From an uncultured Oscillospiraceae bacterium (lineage in GTDB: Bacteria > Bacillota > Clostridia > Oscillospirales > Oscillospiraceae): a DNA stretch of 64,000 bases. Where the stretch lies: contig CAKTKC010000017.1 of assembly GCA_934569225.1 (NCBI GenBank), positions 1 through 64,000 on the forward strand, given 5' to 3'. The notes below the pieces were generated by a model, which was given only the letters and a program-made list of their open reading frames with translations, did no database searches and had not been told where the DNA came from. A program made the position numbers and the translations under genes. Of this stretch, positions 60,449 through 64,000 are shown piece after piece (the first letter of the stretch is position 1; every line of letters begins with the position of its first letter).

Positions 60449-60606
60449 TCAGCACTCCTTTGGGCAGTATTCGGCATTCATGCCGGGTTTCACGACCCAT
60501 TGGGGGACAATACGATTATACCACAGCTCGTTTTCCATGTCATCGGCGCAAACCTTGCCATTTACTATGCCATTTTGTAGGATATTTGTCCTTTCACCAA
60601 AAAGTA

Positions 60607-60636
60607 GAGAGCAACGGAATTTCTCCCATTGCTCTC
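60607..60636 (-). terminator. Terminator of the symporter gene
   Basis: GAGAGCAA pairs with TTGCTCTC, followed on the minus strand by TACTTTTTGG, 50 bp after the symporter stop. Confidence 0.75.
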
Positions 60637-60685
60637 AATTCACGCATATTTCACAGTGACAATACAAACTTCCCTGACCGCGCAA

Positions 60686-62137
60686 TCACGCAGATACTTC
60701 AGTATACGGATCCAAGAACGGCGTCGGTGAGCGTTTATAGGTGGCAAGGCTCACAATGACCAGCACTGTGGCGCAGGCAATCGCCCCCGGAACCGTCGCA
60801 CCGAGACCGAAGGGCTGTCCCGCCAGCTTCCAGCCGATGCAAACTGCAAAGCCTGCAATCATGCTGGAGAGAATCCCTGCCGTGGTAGCTTTCTTCCAAT
60901 AGAGCGCTGCAAACGCAGGAAGTCCGGCTGCCGCAGCGTAAAAGCTCCATGCAAACATGAGAATATTATAGGCGTTTTTGATATATAACGCGATAAGCAA
61001 TGCGCCCAGCGGCATGATGACTGCAAAGACACGGGTCAGAATCAATTCCTTTTTCTCCGGGATATCCGGCTTGAATGTTTTGTAAACATCATGCACACAG
61101 CTCTGTACGGACACGATCAGATAGCTGTCCGCTGTGGACATGATAACCGAAAGGATGCCTGCAAGAGCAAGCCCCGTAAGCCCAACCGGCAGAATCTCAA
61201 TGGCAAGAGCCGGAACAACGGCATCGGTAGTGCCGTACATGGCAATCTTATCTCCGCTGACAAGCTGATGCGCGACCACTCCCATAAACCAGACGAGAGG
61301 GATGGTGAGACCGTACACGAAGGTGCCGAGGAACAGGCCCTTCTTTGCCGCCTTCTGACTCTTTGCGGCAAAGGCACGCTGCCACATTTCTGCACCCGCT
61401 AGCGTAAACACAAAGTATGTAATGATGTCTCCGATGATATTGCCATCGATATAGGGCGTTGCCAGCTCCGGAGCGAGATTGCGGAAAAAGGCGACCGGTC
61501 CGCCGAGCTTCAGGAGCGATGCGCCGGGAATCAGGATATAGACAAACAGAATCAGCATGATGAACTGGAATACATCCGTGTAAATCACGCCGAACAGTCC
61601 TGAGGTGGCAGTGTAAATGATGAATACCGCGCACGCAATGAAAGCGCCCATCTCGTAGGAAATGCCAATCTCCCCGCCGAGCATATTGATGATTGTCGCC
61701 GTTGCCGTGACCTGAGATGCAACGGTACCCATCATGGTGAAGGCAATCATCGCACCGAGGATGACCTTGGCGGCTTTTCCAAACCGCCGTTCAAAAAGAT
61801 CGGGAATGGAGGTAACGGCAAAGGTCGTACCCACAGCGGAGATGCGTCCGGCAAAGGCGGAAAACACGAACATCCCAAGAAGATAGGGTAGCGCCGTCAT
61901 AATGGCTTTGAAGCCGCTGGAATAGGCAACGCCGGCACGCCCCATCAGGCCGCTACCGCCGATGATAGTGGCGCAGACGGTCGCCATGAGCACCAGAGGG
62001 CCGAAAGAGCGTCCGCCAAGATAGTAGTCGTCCATGTTTTTGACCTTTCTGACGACAACGAGACCTACCATGACCATCGCTATAAGATATGCGCCGATGA
62101 TTACAAGATCGATCGTATGCAACTGATTATGGATCAT
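60686..62137 (-). CDS. Sodium:solute symporter (SSS family)
   Basis: A 483-residue transporter with about thirteen membrane helices. DDYYLGGRSFGPLVLMATVCATIIGGSGLMGRAG region and the GILSVIMSTADSYLIVSVQS helix (Na2-site Ser/Thr) are typical of the PutP/pantothenate/betaine branch. Substrate is not certain. The BusR-like regulator gene 38 bp upstream in the same operon suggests an osmolyte such as betaine or proline. Confidence 0.92.
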   Translation of the reverse strand: MIHNQLHTIDLVIIGAYLIAMVMVGLVVVRKVKNMDDYYLGGRSFGPLVLMATVCATIIGGSGLMGRAGVAYSSGFKAIMTALPYLLGMFVFSAFAGRISAVGTTFAVTSIPDLFERRFGKAAKVILGAMIAFTMMGTVASQVTATATIINMLGGEIGISYEMGAFIACAVFIIYTATSGLFGVIYTDVFQFIMLILFVYILIPGASLLKLGGPVAFFRNLAPELATPYIDGNIIGDIITYFVFTLAGAEMWQRAFAAKSQKAAKKGLFLGTFVYGLTIPLVWFMGVVAHQLVSGDKIAMYGTTDAVVPALAIEILPVGLTGLALAGILSVIMSTADSYLIVSVQSCVHDVYKTFKPDIPEKKELILTRVFAVIMPLGALLIALYIKNAYNILMFAWSFYAAAAGLPAFAALYWKKATTAGILSSMIAGFAVCIGWKLAGQPFGLGATVPGAIACATVLVIVSLATYKRSPTPFLDPYTEVSA

Positions 62138-62175
62138 CTAAAACTTCCTTTCTTGTCCGGCGCTGGCGCCGGGTA

Positions 62176-62802
62176 TTATTCGGTGTTGGCAAAGAAGCGG
62201 GAGACCGCTTCCCGGGCTTCGTCGGAACCGACGAAAATAATTTCATCGCCGCCATACAGCTCTGCATACGGGCCGGGAGATACGATGCGGGAGGTACCGC
62301 GCCGGATGGCCACGATTGTCGCGCCTGTCGCCTGCCAGAAATGCAACTTGCCGAGATTCCTTCCGTTGCCATCCCATCCCTCTGGAACGCGGAAAATATA
62401 GTTTGGCAGGGTATCGTCCGCCTGTACCGGAAGGACAGCATAGTCAAGGATGCTGCGGCACAAATCGGCAAGCTGGTGCGAGACCTGACTCTGTTGCTCC
62501 AGTAGTTCTGAGAGATGCCGCCGCTTATTTAGCACATCCAACTTTGGCCCGCAATCATGCAGATAACGCTTGGCATTGTCTGCGGAAAGTACATATACGC
62601 CGCTTTGCTCCCGCACATCCACGACACGCATGTCTCCAAGCAGTCGAACGGCTTTCCGAATCGTTTCCGGTGAGACATTGTACTCAGAGGCCAGCTTGGA
62701 TCGTCCGGAAATCTTCGCTCCCTCCGGAACATCCCCTCCCGCAATCCGTCCGGCAATGGAAAGCGCAATCTGCATATATTGAGGAAGTGAATCGTTATCC
62801 AT
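62176..62802 (-). CDS. BusR-like GntR regulator with RCK_C (TrkA-C) domain
   Basis: A 208-residue protein with a GntR winged helix (QYMQIALSIAGRIAGGDVPEG, SRSKLASEYNVSPETIRKAV-like), a short coiled coil (about 95-120, RRHLSELLEQQSQVSHQL) and a C-terminal RCK_C domain (about 135-208, GATIVAIRRGTSRIVSPGPY, GDEIIFVGS). This is the layout of BusR, a repressor of osmolyte uptake that binds cyclic-di-AMP through RCK_C. ATG 62802 has AAAGGAGG upstream. It heads an operon with an SSS symporter. Confidence 0.85.
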   Translation of the reverse strand: MDNDSLPQYMQIALSIAGRIAGGDVPEGAKISGRSKLASEYNVSPETIRKAVRLLGDMRVVDVREQSGVYVLSADNAKRYLHDCGPKLDVLNKRRHLSELLEQQSQVSHQLADLCRSILDYAVLPVQADDTLPNYIFRVPEGWDGNGRNLGKLHFWQATGATIVAIRRGTSRIVSPGPYAELYGGDEIIFVGSDEAREAVSRFFANTE

Positions 62803-62834
62803 CTTAAAACCCTCCTTTGAATCAATATGTAGCA

Positions 62835-62863
62835 ATTATATCACCTGACAATCTGTTATTCAA
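62835..62863 (-). promoter_or_regulatory. Promoter of the BusR-like operon with TTATTCA repeats
   Basis: On the minus strand TTGAAT (62858-62863), 17 bp, TATAAT (62835-62840). The plus strand has TTATTCA at 62856-62862 (over the -35) and at 62877-62883, 21 bp apart, i.e. two helical turns, which fits a tetrameric repressor. Confidence 0.7.
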
Positions 62864-62920
62864 GTAGAGTTTTCAGTTATTCATTTCTTTTTTGTAAGTT
62901 TTTTCAGAGAATATGAAAAG

Positions 62921-62955
62921 GGCATTTGCTGGGTCAATTTCAGCAAATGCCTTTT
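62921..62955. terminator. Orphan hairpin with T runs on both sides
   Basis: A perfect 11-bp stem (GGCATTTGCTG/CAGCAAATGCC) followed by TTTT on both strands. No gene clearly ends here; the surrounding 63 kb region (62864-63123) shows no convincing coding frame. Confidence 0.6.
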
Positions 62956-63123
62956 ATGGGCTCCCTTTATTGTGTTTTCTTGAAATTAGGGTTATCTCTG
63001 CTGGGCTTGCTGATACCGCATCCATAATCTTCAGCAATGCAAACAGGCTGATTGAAGCGTACCATATCCGATCGCGCATGAGGAAAGCATCCGAATGATA
63101 AACTGATTGCATAAACGCAAAAA

Positions 63124-63160
63124 CGGATGGGCTTGCAAAAAAGCAGGCCCATCCGCATTG
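63124..63160 (-). terminator. Terminator of the hypothetical gene at 63182-63412
   Basis: A 9-bp stem (CGGATGGGC/GCCCATCCG) followed on the minus strand by TTTTTGCG. Confidence 0.8.
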
Positions 63161-63181
63161 GTATACTGTACTGCTGAAATG

Positions 63182-63412
63182 TCAGCGCTGAGGATACTGT
63201 TTATACAGCCACTCCTCGATCGTTTCGATAGCGCGAACCGCCTCGACATCAGCGACTCCGTTTGATAGAAAGGCGTGGCCCCGATATACGCAGCCATCTT
63301 TCACTCTCAATTCTTCTGCATGCATCAGACACCGCAGCTGGGCGGTCACTTCTTCCGCTGTCAGGGATACCTGTACCCCTGGCAGCTTTTGTGTGTCAAT
63401 TGTAATCCTCAT
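63182..63412 (-). CDS. Hypothetical protein, 76 aa
   Basis: Reads MRITIDTQKLPGVQVSLTAE then EVTAQLRCLMHAEELRVKDG and ends AVRAIETIEEWLYKQYPQR. It is acidic, soluble, and I recognise no family. It is supported as a real gene by GGAGG 7 bp before the ATG and a proper terminator just downstream. It lies between the osmolyte operon and the IS element and is alone in its transcript. Confidence 0.65.
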   Translation of the reverse strand: MRITIDTQKLPGVQVSLTAEEVTAQLRCLMHAEELRVKDGCVYRGHAFLSNGVADVEAVRAIETIEEWLYKQYPQR

Positions 63413-63525
63413 TTCAATGCCTCCATATTTTTAGTGTGCACGCCACTATAACACCAGCTTCCGTTAAGCCAGCAACAGCTGATTATGCTGTCCCCCTTAG
63501 ATTTCGCCGGATAAGAGGATTCTTA

Positions 63526-64000
63526 GGGCGTATCTGAAAACTCAAACATCATATATAAATTGCACAAAATCCAAAAATGCAGTAGAATAAAAGAAAAAGC
63601 ATAGGGGTGATCTTATGGCAGCAAGGCGATACGAGCTGACCGATACCCAGTGGGACAGGATCAAGGATCTGATTCCGCGGGCCAAGACCGGCAGACCACC
63701 AAAGGATGACAGGATGATGCTCAATGCCATGCTCTGGCTGGCCAGAAGCGGCGCGGCCTGGGCGGATATCCCCGCACGGTTTGGGCCACATCAGACCGTT
63801 TACAGCCGATTCTGCAAGTGGCGTGACGACGGAACCCTTTTGCGCATTTTTCAGGAATTGAATGCGGATGCAGACTATGAGAACCTGTGTATCGACAGCA
63901 CGAGCATCAAAGCACATCCGCAGAGTGCGGGTGCAAAAAGGGGGCTGTAAATTCGGAAAACAACCAGTTTATCGGTGTAAGTCATGGTGGAAAGACTACA
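63526..64000 (+). mobile_element. IS5-family insertion sequence, left part
   Basis: The element appears to begin near GGGCGTATCTGAAAACTC (63526) just after a TTA, and contains the transposase start. The right end and the second terminal repeat lie outside the window, so the boundaries and target duplication cannot be confirmed. Confidence 0.65.
63615..63950 (+). CDS. IS5-family transposase, first reading frame (partial)
   Basis: A 111-codon frame with the N-terminal DUF4096 domain: RRYELTDTQWDRIKDLIP, TGRPPKDDRMMLNAMLWLAR, SGAAWADIPARFGPHQTVYS and the first catalytic Asp in CIDSTSIKAHP. It stops at 63948, but the -1 frame continues after AAAAAG (63935-63940) as GAVNSENNQFIGVSHGGKTT, the expected continuation. 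The full transposase is therefore probably made by -1 frameshifting, as in many IS427-group members. Confidence 0.85.
   Translation: MAARRYELTDTQWDRIKDLIPRAKTGRPPKDDRMMLNAMLWLARSGAAWADIPARFGPHQTVYSRFCKWRDDGTLLRIFQELNADADYENLCIDSTSIKAHPQSAGAKRGL

Noticed and set aside
62967..63158. A 63-codon minus-strand frame downstream of the hypothetical gene
   Set aside because: It spans the terminator of the 63182-63412 gene, has no ribosome-binding site and no recognisable features.

Overview
The window is about 64 kb of moderately GC-rich DNA with the gene content of an anaerobic, endospore-forming Clostridia, most likely Oscillospiraceae or a close relative (inference). Supporting genes are spoIVA, a sipL-like DUF3794/LysM gene, spoIIGA-sigE and rex, a monomeric [FeFe] hydrogenase, a two-subunit fumarase, a glycyl radical enzyme and a class B sortase. 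No tRNA, rRNA or CRISPR array was recognised.

Layout. 1-2.9 kb: yceD (partial), a sortase B next to a VPKTG-anchored Cys/His-repeat surface protein, and a small HTH regulator. 3-5 kb: spoIVA and a PH-domain gene. 5.3-27.6 kb: housekeeping and envelope genes (YfhO-like protein, mnmA, a large secreted SH3 protein with a lysozyme-like domain, thyA-folA, a YgiQ-type radical SAM enzyme, ylmH, two FAD enzymes, a CPBP protease, a WYL regulator, nfo, and an FHA-FtsW plus PBP pair). 27.6-32.8 kb: a branched-chain amino acid ABC operon behind what reads as a classical leader-peptide attenuator. 33-40.9 kb: sipL, two CobW-type metal GTPases, rarA, spoIIGA-sigE, rex. 41.3-47.3 kb: an L,D-transpeptidase-like protein, GNAT, ogt, the [FeFe] hydrogenase behind a cobalamin riboswitch, and fumarase.

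47.5-59.7 kb is an accessory catabolic island. On the minus strand lie a GRE activating enzyme, a glycyl radical enzyme with an unusual GCHW active-site motif, a cupin, a phosphomannose-isomerase-type enzyme, a FAD oxidoreductase and a Gfo/Idh dehydrogenase. On the plus strand lie a divergent regulator of unusual architecture and a complete TRAP transporter. Together they suggest uptake and radical-based breakdown of an unidentified acidic sugar or polyol. An integrase remnant lies just beyond it, followed by a BusR-like regulator with an SSS symporter and, at the right edge, an IS5-family element.

The most notable non-coding structure: (i) three copies of a 121-bp palindrome-rich intergenic element (about 5.1, 34.7 and 41.1 kb); (ii) two hairpin-rich, AT-ended elements of about 150 bp, one in the nfo leader and one inside the peripheral loop of the cobalamin riboswitch; (iii) the attenuator before the liv operon. 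All functional statements rest on reading motifs by eye; no database search was run.
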